From NCBI GenBank assembly GCA_037134755.1, contig JBAXLO010000189.1:1-9079 (forward strand): 9,079 nucleotides of DNA, read 5' to 3'. This stretch comes from JBAXLO01 sp037134755 (GTDB lineage Bacteria > Bacteroidota > Bacteroidia > Bacteroidales > JACABE01). Position 1 is the first letter of the stretch. The number at the start of each line of letters is the position of its first letter. The notes under the pieces were generated by a model, which searched no databases, was not told where the DNA came from, and was given only the letters and a program-made list of their open reading frames with translations. Made by a program: the position numbers and the translations under genes. Shown here in pieces: positions 1 through 6,127 of this stretch.

Positions 1-58
1 AATAAATCTCCAATGGTAACTTTTAAACCAAAGAAATCATAAAATACTCATCTACTAT

Positions 59-342
59 CATCCTCCATTTTGGTGGTGACAGTATAGAAACCTCTCGTGT
101 CATCCTCAATTTCAGGGATAGGTATATAGAAACCTCTAGCAACATCCCCCGTTTTGGTGACGACAGTATAGGAACCTCTAGCCTCATCCCCCGTTTTGGT
201 GATGACAGTATAGAAACCTCTAGTGTCATCATCCATTTTGCATGATAATAGTATAGGAACCTCTAGCCTCATCTTTCGTTTTGGTGGTGATAGTATAGAA
301 ACCTTTACTGTCACCACCAAAATGGAGGATGTTTCTATATGT
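59..342. repeat. 42-bp minisatellite: six direct units and one inverted partial unit
   Basis: Six head-to-tail units begin at 59, 101, 143, 185, 227 and 270. All are 42 bp except the fifth, which is 43 bp. Each starts with CATC, has a T-rich GGTGGTGACAGTATAG-like middle and ends with GAAACCTCTAG plus three or four variable bases. Immediately after, 307-331 is the exact reverse complement of 59-83 (25 of 25 bases), so a seventh, shortened unit lies in opposite orientation and the array is bracketed by a perfect inverted repeat. Because 42 is a multiple of three, the minus strand reads as an open 14-residue repeat (LEVSILSSPKRGM-like) in more than one frame. That openness follows from the period and is not good evidence of a protein. 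The function is unknown; it may be an intergenic repeat family of this genome. Confidence 0.9.
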
Positions 343-652
343 CTGATTATCACTAAAACGATTTTGCATACTATTGGAGATGTAGTCTTTATGAATCATA
401 ATTTATCAATTTTGATTCCAAATATAAGTTGGGTACTTTTAATTCATTTTTGATTTATTATAATAAAAAGATTTTTCTTTTATCATAATAAAACAAATCT
501 CATCATTAAAATAATTTTAATCATAAAATATATTCATTTAAGTAATTAAGTACCTCAATTAAAATAAATGTGTATTTTTTTGTTAAAAAAGTTTTTTGTT
601 AGCAAAAAAACAATAATTTCGCAGTCTGAAAAAACATTTTAAATAAGCAGTC
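343..652. other. AT-rich gene-free stretch upstream of the Rrf2 gene
   Basis: No plausible gene is seen. The stretch is very AT-rich and holds two imperfect dyads. One at 454-492 has arms of about 17 bases around a short T-rich loop. The other at 535-570 has CATTTAAGTAATT against AATTAAAATAAATG. The second lies some 80 bases before the Rrf2 start and could be an operator, since Rrf2 proteins often bind dyads near their own promoters, but in DNA this AT-rich such symmetry also arises by chance. A near-consensus -7 box, TAATTTCG (614-621), is present without a convincing upstream TTG at the usual spacing. Confidence 0.45.
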
Positions 653-1051
653 ATGGCAAAAGTAGTTCAAGTCTCAGAAGCAACATCCTTAGCATTTCAT
701 GCAATAGTTTTGATAGGGAGATCGGACACCATTTTAAACGTTCAACGCATTGCAGAAGTAACCGGCGCATCAAGACACCACTTGGCAAAAGTGCTACAAC
801 GTTTGGTTAAAGACAAATATGTAAAATCGCTTAAAGGTCCTTCAGGAGGTTTTTTATTAAACAAAAAACCGGATGATATCACATTGTTCGATATTTACCA
901 ATCAATAGAAGGCCCGGTAGTAGAAACAGGCTGCCCATTAGATAGAGCAATCTGTCCGTTTACTAATTGCCTAACAGGTGGCGTAATTGCCGACCTGACT
1001 AGACAATTTATTGATCATTTTAGCAGCTTAACGCTTACTACTTACTTGTAA
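653..1051 (+). CDS. Rrf2-family transcriptional regulator with three cysteines
   Basis: A 132-residue protein of the normal length for the Rrf2 family (IscR, NsrR, RsrR relatives): dimeric winged-helix DNA-binding proteins that often sense iron-sulfur status, nitric oxide or redox through a cluster. The N-terminal half carries the helix-turn-helix (about residues 28-58, with VQRIAEVTGASRHHLAKVLQ) and the family wing motif GPSGGFLL at 62-69. Three cysteines at 94, 101 and 106 lie in the usual cluster-binding loop, here spaced C-x6-C-x4-C. This supports cluster binding but does not say which cluster or signal. The ATG at 653 gives the expected N terminus (MAKVVQVSEATSLAFHA). The gene stands alone, convergent with the tautomerase gene, so its regulon cannot be read from the neighbourhood. 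A weak AT-only hairpin (1042-1058) spans the stop codon. Confidence 0.9.
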   Translation: MAKVVQVSEATSLAFHAIVLIGRSDTILNVQRIAEVTGASRHHLAKVLQRLVKDKYVKSLKGPSGGFLLNKKPDDITLFDIYQSIEGPVVETGCPLDRAICPFTNCLTGGVIADLTRQFIDHFSSLTLTTYL

Positions 1052-1089
1052 AAAGTAATTAGATATAGTATTTAAGTACGCTTTAAAGT

Positions 1090-1284
1090 TTACTGCTTTT
1101 TTAATTTCTCTGAAATTAACACACCCCCTTGCGACATATTTTCATAGGGATTCTCTTTCACAAAAACTACGTAAGCGTCTAATGGAACATTCATTATTTC
1201 GCTTGCTAATGCAGATATTTCCTTTGCTAGTCTTTCTTTTTTATCTAATGATAATACAGGTCCTTCGATAGTTATTACAGGCAT
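1090..1284 (-). CDS. 4-oxalocrotonate tautomerase family protein, DmpI-like
   Basis: A 64-residue protein of the small tautomerase superfamily, whose members use the N-terminal proline (exposed after Met removal) as a general base for keto-enol tautomerisation and usually assemble as hexamers. The start was set at the ATG ending at 1284 because it yields MPVITIEGP with proline directly after Met. The frame stays open 12 codons further upstream to an ATG at 1320, but that form would bury the catalytic proline, and it would also cover the likely -7 box at 1318-1325. The C-terminal part (VVFVKENPYENMSQGG, about residues 38-53) fits the DmpI subgroup. The arginine found at position 11 of classical 4-oxalocrotonate tautomerase is absent (serine here), so the true substrate is unknown. 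The gene is monocistronic and divergent from tyrS. Confidence 0.85.
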   Translation of the reverse strand: MPVITIEGPVLSLDKKERLAKEISALASEIMNVPLDAYVVFVKENPYENMSQGGVLISEKLKKQ

Positions 1285-1317
1285 AAATTTTCTTTTTAAT
1301 GTTATTAAATAATGTTG

Positions 1318-1325
1318 CAAAAATA
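1318..1325 (-). promoter_or_regulatory. Predicted Bacteroidota -7 box for the tautomerase gene
   Basis: The minus strand reads TATTTTTG, an exact TAnnTTTG match, 33 bases before the chosen start. No TTG is seen at the preferred upstream spacing. A transcript starting just downstream would have a leader of about 25-30 bases. This also favours the start at 1284 over the in-frame ATG at 1320. Confidence 0.5.
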
Positions 1326-1359
1326 ATCATTTTATTAACACCAGATAAATCTTTTACAC

Positions 1360-1395
1360 TTCAAGTACTTTAAGTATTTGAAGTATTTGAAGTAC
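1360..1395. repeat. Four tandem 9-bp repeats between the tautomerase gene and tyrS
   Basis: Four consecutive 9-mers are seen: TTCAAGTAC, TTTAAGTAT, TTGAAGTAT and TTGAAGTAC, followed by TTG. All share AAGTAY after two T's, and the outer two contain the palindromic core AAGTACTT. The array lies directly upstream of the tyrS -7 box, and its last bases overlap where a -33 element would be. It may be a regulatory binding array or a simple slippage repeat; the sequence alone does not decide. Confidence 0.8.
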
Positions 1396-1413
1396 TTGTA
1401 TTTTAATATTTCT

Positions 1414-1421
1414 TATCTTTG
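1414..1421 (+). promoter_or_regulatory. Predicted -7 box of tyrS
   Basis: TATCTTTG matches TAnnTTTG exactly, 14 bases before the tyrS ATG. TTG triplets occur at 1387-1389 and 1396-1398, giving spacers of 24 and 15 bases rather than the usual 19-21. The box is therefore good but the -33 element is uncertain. The implied leader is very short and leaves no room for a riboswitch or T-box. Confidence 0.6.
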
Positions 1422-1435
1422 CAAAAAAATCTACT

Positions 1436-2713
1436 ATGAATTTTATCGAAGAACTAAGGTGGAGGGGAATGATACACGATATAATGCCCGGCACCGAAGA
1501 ACAACTAAACAAAGAAATGACAGCAGCTTATGTAGGCATCGATCCAACTGCTGATAGTTTGCATATTGGTCATTTGGTTTCAATAATGATGCTGAAACAT
1601 TTTCAACTTGCCGGACATAAACCCATTGCATTAGTAGGCGGTGCTACCGGTATGATTGGTGATCCATCAGGAAAATCAGAAGAAAGAAACTTATTGGACG
1701 AAACAGTACTACGTCATAATCAGGATTGCATAAAAGAACAGTTATATAAGTTTTTGGATTTTGACACAACAAATGCAAATAATGCTGAGATAGTTAATAA
1801 CTATGATTGGATGAAAGAGTTTTCATTCCTTGGATTCTTGCGTGATGTCGGCAAACATCTTACCGTAAACTATATGATGGCAAAAGATTCAGTTAAGAAA
1901 CGTCTGGAAACAGGCTTGTCTTTCACTGAATTCTCTTATCAGCTTGTTCAGGGTTATGATTTCTTATTTCTTAATGAACATAAGAATTGCAAACTACAAA
2001 TGGGTGGTTCGGATCAATGGGGGAATATTACAACAGGAACCGAATTAATAAGAAGAAAAAATGGTGCTGAAGCTTATGCACTAACTTGTCCACTTATTAC
2101 TAAAGCTGATGGAGGAAAGTTTGGTAAAACAGAATCGGGAAATATATGGCTGGATCCTGAAAAGACATCTCCATATAAATTCTATCAGTTCTGGATCAAT
2201 TGCTCTGACGAAGACTCATCAAAATATATTAGAATCTTTTCGATGTTTAATAAAGAAGAAGTTGAAGCTTTGGAAGCACAACATAACGAAGCTCCTCACT
2301 TAAGAACATTGCAGAAAGCTTTAGCAAAAGATTTAACAGTTAGAGTACATTCATTAGAAGACTATGATGCTGCGGTAGAAGCATCAGAGATATTGTTTGG
2401 CAAAGGGACTACTGAAACCTTACAAAAGATGAATGAAGACACTTTGTTATCAGTATTCGAAGGTGTTCCTCAAAGCGATCTTTCTATTGAAGAAATCAAT
2501 GAAGGTATAAACATTGTAGATTTCCTTAGCGAGAAAACAAATATCTTTCCATCAAAAGGAGAAGCAAGACGCATGCTTAAAGATAATGGAGTATCGGTAA
2601 ATAAACAGAAAGTTAACGAAGCTGCAATTTTAAACAAAGCTATGTTGCTAAACAATAAATATGTAATTGTTCAAAAAGGGAAGAAGAATTATTATTTGAT
2701 TAAGTTTAGTTAA
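1436..2713 (+). CDS. tyrS: Tyrosine--tRNA ligase
   Basis: A class I aminoacyl-tRNA synthetase that charges tRNA-Tyr with tyrosine at the expense of ATP in the cytoplasm. The 425 residues match the usual bacterial TyrRS length. Visible landmarks in order: YVGIDPTADSLHIGH with the HIGH signature at 43-46; the tyrosine-pocket segment YQLVQGYDF at 168-176; GGSDQWGN at 190-197; the KMSKS-equivalent KFGKT at 228-232; and a C-terminal S4-type RNA-binding domain from about 360 (VDFLSEKTNIFPSKGEARRM) to the end, which contacts the tRNA. All catalytic motifs are intact. The gene appears monocistronic, with an exact -7 box 14 bases upstream and an 816-bp gap downstream. The ATG at 1436 starts MNFIEELRWRG, the normal N terminus of the family. 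Confidence 0.98.
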   Translation: MNFIEELRWRGMIHDIMPGTEEQLNKEMTAAYVGIDPTADSLHIGHLVSIMMLKHFQLAGHKPIALVGGATGMIGDPSGKSEERNLLDETVLRHNQDCIKEQLYKFLDFDTTNANNAEIVNNYDWMKEFSFLGFLRDVGKHLTVNYMMAKDSVKKRLETGLSFTEFSYQLVQGYDFLFLNEHKNCKLQMGGSDQWGNITTGTELIRRKNGAEAYALTCPLITKADGGKFGKTESGNIWLDPEKTSPYKFYQFWINCSDEDSSKYIRIFSMFNKEEVEALEAQHNEAPHLRTLQKALAKDLTVRVHSLEDYDAAVEASEILFGKGTTETLQKMNEDTLLSVFEGVPQSDLSIEEINEGINIVDFLSEKTNIFPSKGEARRMLKDNGVSVNKQKVNEAAILNKAMLLNNKYVIVQKGKKNYYLIKFS

Positions 2714-2758
2714 TAATTAAGAAAGTTTTCAATAATCAATTTTCGTTTTTACTAATGT

Positions 2759-2778
2759 TTATACTCTTTTTAGTATAG
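2759..2778 (+). terminator. Weak hairpin after tyrS
   Basis: TATACT (2760-2765) and AGTATA (2772-2777) form a perfect 6-bp stem around a CTTTTT loop, with a T-rich tail. It lies 46 bases after the tyrS stop. The stem is AT-rich, so it would be a weak terminator at best. Confidence 0.3.
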
Positions 2779-2921
2779 TTTGTCTTTATTTTTTAATTAA
2801 TGTGTTTCAACACGCAATTCGTTATTGTTTTTCAATTTTACGTGTTTTAAGACATTTTAAGTGCTATTTCCCACAGTAATTCGTAATTACTAATTGTTTT
2901 TTTATTTATAACCAAAGCTTG

Positions 2922-3083
2922 GGTTTAAATATAAATGAGAAAAAGGTAGATTAATTTTGTTAAAATACAAAGACACTAAATACCTAATTTTTACTAAGAT
3001 TATATTATCTTTGTGTCTCTTTGTGATCTTAGTGTCATTGTGTTTCTCTTATTTATATCTTAAGTCATGGTTTAAATATAAAT
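2922..3083. repeat. Segment bounded by 15-bp direct repeats with internal dyads
   Basis: GGTTTAAATATAAAT occurs at 2922-2936 and again at 3069-3083. Inside, ACAAAGACACTAA (2967-2979) faces TTAGTGTCATTGT (3029-3041), complementary at 12 of 13 positions. ATAAATGAGAAA-type sequence on the left is imperfectly mirrored by TTTCTCTTATTTATAT (3042-3057). The internal text (TTTGTGTCTCTTTGTGATC) resembles low-complexity intergenic repeats common in Bacteroidota genomes. It could be a decayed small non-coding element; no transposase is present. Confidence 0.45.
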
Positions 3084-3169
3084 AAGTAGAAAGACAACAA
3101 TTCATATTTAAATAAAACGAATCTTTAAAAATGACAGATAAAATCATTCTAAAAAAAGCTTAATCATCC

Positions 3170-3370
3170 ATTAATACTAAAGTGCTTCAGTTTTCTCCTC
3201 GAAGTGCACTGCATTTTCTTCTTGCTTCACCTTAATTTCTTTTTAAGTCGCACCGATTTCTTTTAGCCTTACCTTCATTTAACTTTGCATTCGCGTGTAC
3301 TTTTTGTCACAAATGCTGTTCATGTCAGGCTAGATATAGTTCGTACGGCTTTAAATACGAACACAATGTA
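3170..3370 (-). other. Possible degenerate repeat element with broken reading frames
   Basis: This stretch is visibly less AT-rich than its surroundings. On the minus strand it gives short open runs in different frames, for example KKKMQCTSRRKLKHFSING near 3166-3222 and NAKLNEGKAKRNRCDLKRN near 3240-3296, each broken by stops or frame shifts. This basic composition does not match a protein family that can be named. I have a vague impression that similar text recurs between genes in related genomes, which I cannot check. No function is proposed. Confidence 0.3.
3339..3362. repeat. 7-bp perfect inverted repeat
   Basis: GTTCGTA (3339-3345) and TACGAAC (3356-3362) are perfect complements around a 10-base loop, CGGCTTTAAA. 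No T-run follows on either strand, so it is not an obvious terminator. It sits at the right edge of the degenerate segment and may be one end of it. Confidence 0.5.
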
Positions 3371-3498
3371 CTACCAGATTATTAAACATAAATAATATTT
3401 GAAACTAGCAAAAACACTAAATCGAGACTCCTATTATTGTTTTTTATTAATAAACCTTAATTAAAAACATAAATTCAATACTATATATAAATTCTTAG

Positions 3499-3506
3499 TA
3501 ACTTTG
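3499..3506 (+). promoter_or_regulatory. Predicted -7 box of the panB operon
   Basis: TAACTTTG matches TAnnTTTG exactly, 23 bases before the panB ATG. No clear TTG is seen 19-21 bases upstream. The position fits a short leader and transcription of panB together with the pseudouridine synthase gene. Confidence 0.6.
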
Positions 3507-3529
3507 CAATCTAATTTAATAAACAAAAA

Positions 3530-4348
3530 ATGGCAGCATTACCAAGTAAGATTTCTAAAGTAACAACTCATGTGTTACAGGAAATGAAGTTTAAGGGCAT
3601 TAAAATAGCTATGCTTACAGCTTATGACTATTCTAGCGCTAAGATATTGGATAGTGCCAATATTGATGCAGTATTGGTTGGCGATTCGGCCTCTAATGTC
3701 ATGGCCGGACATCGTACCACTATACCAATCACTTTAAACGAAATGATTTACCATGGTGCTTCAGTAGTTAGAGCAGTACATCGTGCATTAGTTATAGTGG
3801 ATATGCCATTTGGAACCTATCAGGGAAACTCTAAAGAAGCTTTGCATTCTGCTATTCGTATAATGAAAGAAACAGGCGCTGATGCTGTTAAACTAGAAGG
3901 TGGCAAAGAAGTTATCGAGTCTGTTGACAGGATTTTATCAGCAGGTATTCCTGTAATGGGGCATTTAGGACTTACTCCTCAATCTATTCATAAATTTGGT
4001 ACTTATGTAGTTCGTGCCACTAAACCCGAAGAGGCTGAACGCTTATTGGAAGATGCTCAATTATTAGAAAAAGCAGGTTGTTTTTCGATAGTTTTAGAAA
4101 AGATTCCTGCTACATTGGCAACAGTTGTTACCAAGAGTGTTAAGATTCCGATTATAGGTATAGGTGCAGGTAATGGTGTAGATGGACAAGTTTTGGTTTT
4201 GCACGATATGCTGGGTATTACTCAGGAGTTTTCGCCAAGATTCCTCCGTCGCTATCATAATTTATACGAAGAAATACATGGTGCTATCGGAGCTTATATA
4301 AACGATGTAAAATCACAAGATTTCCCTAATGAAAGAGAACAGTATTAA
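3530..4348 (+). CDS. panB: 3-methyl-2-oxobutanoate hydroxymethyltransferase
   Basis: Ketopantoate hydroxymethyltransferase, which transfers a one-carbon unit from 5,10-methylenetetrahydrofolate to 2-oxoisovalerate to make ketopantoate, the committed step toward pantothenate and coenzyme A. The 272 residues agree with the family length of about 265-275. Motifs of the TIM-barrel fold are all present: MLTAYDYSSAK (28-38), VGDS (50-53, metal-binding Asp52), VDMPFGTYQ (90-98, Asp91), KLEGG (121-125, metal-binding Glu123), GHLGLTPQS (144-152), the catalytic glutamate in VLEKIP (Glu190) and IGIGAG (209-214). The short N-terminal extension (MAALPSKISKVTTHVLQEMK) is typical of Bacteroidota versions. 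Other pantothenate genes (panC, panD) are not in this window. It probably forms an operon with the next gene, 18 bases downstream. Confidence 0.97.
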   Translation: MAALPSKISKVTTHVLQEMKFKGIKIAMLTAYDYSSAKILDSANIDAVLVGDSASNVMAGHRTTIPITLNEMIYHGASVVRAVHRALVIVDMPFGTYQGNSKEALHSAIRIMKETGADAVKLEGGKEVIESVDRILSAGIPVMGHLGLTPQSIHKFGTYVVRATKPEEAERLLEDAQLLEKAGCFSIVLEKIPATLATVVTKSVKIPIIGIGAGNGVDGQVLVLHDMLGITQEFSPRFLRRYHNLYEEIHGAIGAYINDVKSQDFPNEREQY

Positions 4349-4366
4349 GAAGTTTTAAAACAAAAT

Positions 4367-5098
4367 ATGAATCATATTATAAATGTTGACGAGATAGCCA
4401 AGCAGGTTCTCTATGAGGATAATCATATAATAATATTAAATAAAAAACCTTCACAAGTAATTCAATCAGCCAATGTTAATGATATGGAGTTTGGGGAGAT
4501 GGTTAAGCAATATCTTAAAGTTAAATATGATAAACCCGGCGATGCTTACCTTGCAATGGTTCATCGTTTAGACCGCCCTGTTAGTGGAATTATAATGTAT
4601 GCTAAAACCGGTAAAGCCGGTAAACGAATTGCTAAGATTTTCTTTAATCGCGAAATAAAAAAGATATACTGGGCCATTGTTAAGAAAAAACCGGAGCCCG
4701 AAAATGGAATTCTTATTCATTACCTTAGAAAAAACGAGAAGCAAAACAAATCTTATGCTTTCGATCATGAAGTTGAAGGCAGTTTTAGATCCGAATTATC
4801 CTATAGGTATCTAACCTCAAGCGACAATTATCATTTGCTGGAAGTGGAACTTATGACCGGCCGACATCATCAGATACGTGCACAGTTGGCTACATTGGGA
4901 TGTTTTATAAAAGGTGATTTAAAATATGGATATGATCGCCCTAATCACGATCTTTCGATTTGCCTGCATGCTAGATATCTTGTATTTGTGCATCCTGTAA
5001 CGCACGAAGAGATTCGCGTTCTCGCACCTCCACCTCCCGATCCTTTGTGGGATTTCTTCACTAAGAAAATGGAAGACATTCAGAAGAAAAACGCTTAA
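4367..5098 (+). CDS. RluA-family RNA pseudouridine synthase
   Basis: An RluA-type enzyme that isomerises specific uridines to pseudouridine in rRNA or tRNA. The 243-residue protein has the catalytic motif VHRLDRPVSG at 65-74 (catalytic Asp69), the family segment IYWAIV at 100-105, MTGRHHQIRAQL at 163-174 and the GDLKYG motif at 183-188. No N-terminal S4 RNA-binding domain is present, so it is the short, catalytic-domain-only form. Which RNA and position it modifies cannot be told from sequence. The start at 4367 lies 18 bases after the panB stop, with no promoter between, so co-transcription with panB is likely although there is no biochemical link between the two. It is convergent with the broken gene on the minus strand. 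Confidence 0.93.
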   Translation: MNHIINVDEIAKQVLYEDNHIIILNKKPSQVIQSANVNDMEFGEMVKQYLKVKYDKPGDAYLAMVHRLDRPVSGIIMYAKTGKAGKRIAKIFFNREIKKIYWAIVKKKPEPENGILIHYLRKNEKQNKSYAFDHEVEGSFRSELSYRYLTSSDNYHLLEVELMTGRHHQIRAQLATLGCFIKGDLKYGYDRPNHDLSICLHARYLVFVHPVTHEEIRVLAPPPPDPLWDFFTKKMEDIQKKNA

Positions 5099-5173
5099 TT
5101 AATTACGAATTACGAATAACAATTTGCTGTTCGGTTTAGCCATTTTTTTCAGCTTAACGGAAAAGTACTGAAT

Positions 5174-5860
5174 TTAACTTTCTATTATTTTCTTTTTAAG
5201 TTTAACAACAATCGTTAATTCTTCGCCGGCTACAAGTAAAGTTGGGCGGGCAAGTGTGTCATATAGAATACTTGTGGCTACTATTAAAGCGTCATCTAAA
5301 TTATGCGATTCCAATATAGCTTCACCGTGCAGATTAGTACTTGTTTTGATGCCATCTTTGCCTTTCTGCGAACCAAATCGAAGGTTAATACCTGCAAGTT
5401 TTTCGTGAGTATCAATATCTTCTACACTAACATTTAAAACTCCAATACCTTTCTTGTTTTTATATTGCATACCCCACAATATCCCAAATTCGTGGCGGGT
5501 GCCGGTAGATAAACTCTGAGCTTTGTGCTCAATATCGCTCCACAAAAGTGGAATAAGAGCATCAATCGCAGTACGTTCGATAGTTAATGCTTTGTTAGCT
5601 TCTATAATTGCCTCTTTTGAATCCCCAAGCGTCACCAATTTAGCATTTATATAATTAAGCACTTCTTCCACTTCTGCTTTGGTCACGTCTTTCAGGGCAA
5701 TACCTCCATCGTCGATGTGTTCGGTTTCTCCTTTTATAAAATTAGAAAGTGCCTTCACAACCTCACTATGCGAATTCATTGAAGGTAAATTCCCATTCAA
5801 TGTCATACCATAAAAAGTTCGGCAATTTACGGTCCAGCTTGGTTTCCCATAAAAGATCAT
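5174..5860 (-). CDS. Downstream open fragment (228 residues) of the interrupted gene
   Basis: This is the part of the broken gene after the TGA that remains open, from the ATG at 5860. It would be annotated as an independent hypothetical protein if the interruption is ignored. The N terminus MIFYGKPSWTVNCRTFYGM is unlikely to be native, because the same frame continues upstream with protein-like sequence to the TGA. Internal methionines at fragment residues 19 and 28 are alternative restart sites. Whether it is translated is unknown. Confidence 0.4.
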   Translation of the reverse strand: MIFYGKPSWTVNCRTFYGMTLNGNLPSMNSHSEVVKALSNFIKGETEHIDDGGIALKDVTKAEVEEVLNYINAKLVTLGDSKEAIIEANKALTIERTAIDALIPLLWSDIEHKAQSLSTGTRHEFGILWGMQYKNKKGIGVLNVSVEDIDTHEKLAGINLRFGSQKGKDGIKTSTNLHGEAILESHNLDDALIVATSILYDTLARPTLLVAGEELTIVVKLKKKIIES

Positions 5861-5902
5861 AAAATTTGCAATCTGAAAACCATGCGAAGCCAGGCTTTTT
5901 GC

Positions 5903-6127
5903 TCAGGCATATGCCTCATCCAAAATTTTCACAATTTTGTGAGTTGCTTCTTCAGCTTTGCTCACGTTGTTTCTTCTAGCTACAAACAAAGGCTGATGCA
6001 CATCCAATGCCGCCGAATTGCTCACAGAAAAGGCATTATCGATAGGAAGTACTGCATCTTTTCTGTTTTTTGCGGTGGTTAACGAAGCTTTGCGTGTATC
6101 ATCCATTCTTGGTGTATTTTTTTCCAT
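5903..6127 (-). CDS. Upstream fragment (74 residues) of the interrupted gene
   Basis: The N-terminal piece, beginning MEKNTPRMDDTRKASL and ending ILDEAYA at the TGA. The start is well supported: the only good ATG follows a long AT-rich leader, as in neighbouring genes. On its own it is too short to contain either of the apparent domains of the full-length frame and is best read as part of the pseudogene. Confidence 0.4.
   Translation of the reverse strand: MEKNTPRMDDTRKASLTTAKNRKDAVLPIDNAFSVSNSAALDVHQPLFVARRNNVSKAEEATHKIVKILDEAYA

Larger units (their letters stand above)
2714..3529. other. 816-bp gene-free region between tyrS and panB
   Basis: No intact gene is visible on either strand. From left to right it contains a weak hairpin after tyrS, an AACACG/CGTGTT pair (2809-2814 and 2841-2846) with a long loop, a repeat-bounded segment (2922-3083), a somewhat more GC-rich segment with broken reading frames (about 3170-3370), and the panB promoter. 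It is large for an otherwise compact stretch of housekeeping genes and looks like accumulated repeat debris rather than a regulatory leader of panB, whose -7 box lies at its extreme right end. Confidence 0.7.
5174..6127 (-). pseudogene. Unrecognised protein gene interrupted by one in-frame TGA
   Basis: Read from the ATG at 6127 on the minus strand, this is a single 317-codon frame with one TGA at codon 75 (5903-5905). The 14 codons between that stop and the next ATG (5860) are in frame and read as normal protein (AKSLASHGFQIANF), so the gene was evidently one piece. I do not recognise the family. It has no signal peptide or membrane segment. Residues 1-225 look mostly helical, with a charged middle (KAEVEEVLNYINAKL). 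The last 85 or so residues (from GIGVLNVSVEDID, about 229) look like a beta-rich domain faintly reminiscent of carboxypeptidase-regulatory-like folds; this is inference. A CGA (Arg) or GGA to TGA change is the simplest explanation. Sequencing error, readthrough or restart at an internal ATG remain possible. No other gene in the window ends in TGA. Confidence 0.65.

Noticed and set aside
23..353. Two overlapping minus-strand reading frames over the minisatellite, giving 14-residue peptide repeats
   Set aside because: The 42-bp period keeps any frame without a stop open throughout. Two frames are open at once, there is no promoter box, and the flanks are not protein-like.
1042..1058. TTACTT/AAGTAA hairpin at the end of the Rrf2 gene as a terminator
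   Set aside because: The stem is 6 bp and almost entirely AT, overlaps the stop codon, and no T-run follows.
1436..1530. T-box or other leader control of tyrS
   Set aside because: The -7 box is 14 bases from the start codon, leaving no leader long enough for such a structure.
5099..5173. Possible bidirectional terminator between the convergent pseudouridine synthase and broken gene
   Set aside because: Only short imperfect stems (GCTG/CAGC) near a T-run were found, plus a small TTACGAAT direct repeat; too weak to call.
5903..5905. Selenocysteine insertion at the in-frame TGA
   Set aside because: No cysteine or redox motif is nearby and the only downstream fold seen is weak (AAAAGCC against GGTTTT with a bulge). 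A nonsense change is simpler.
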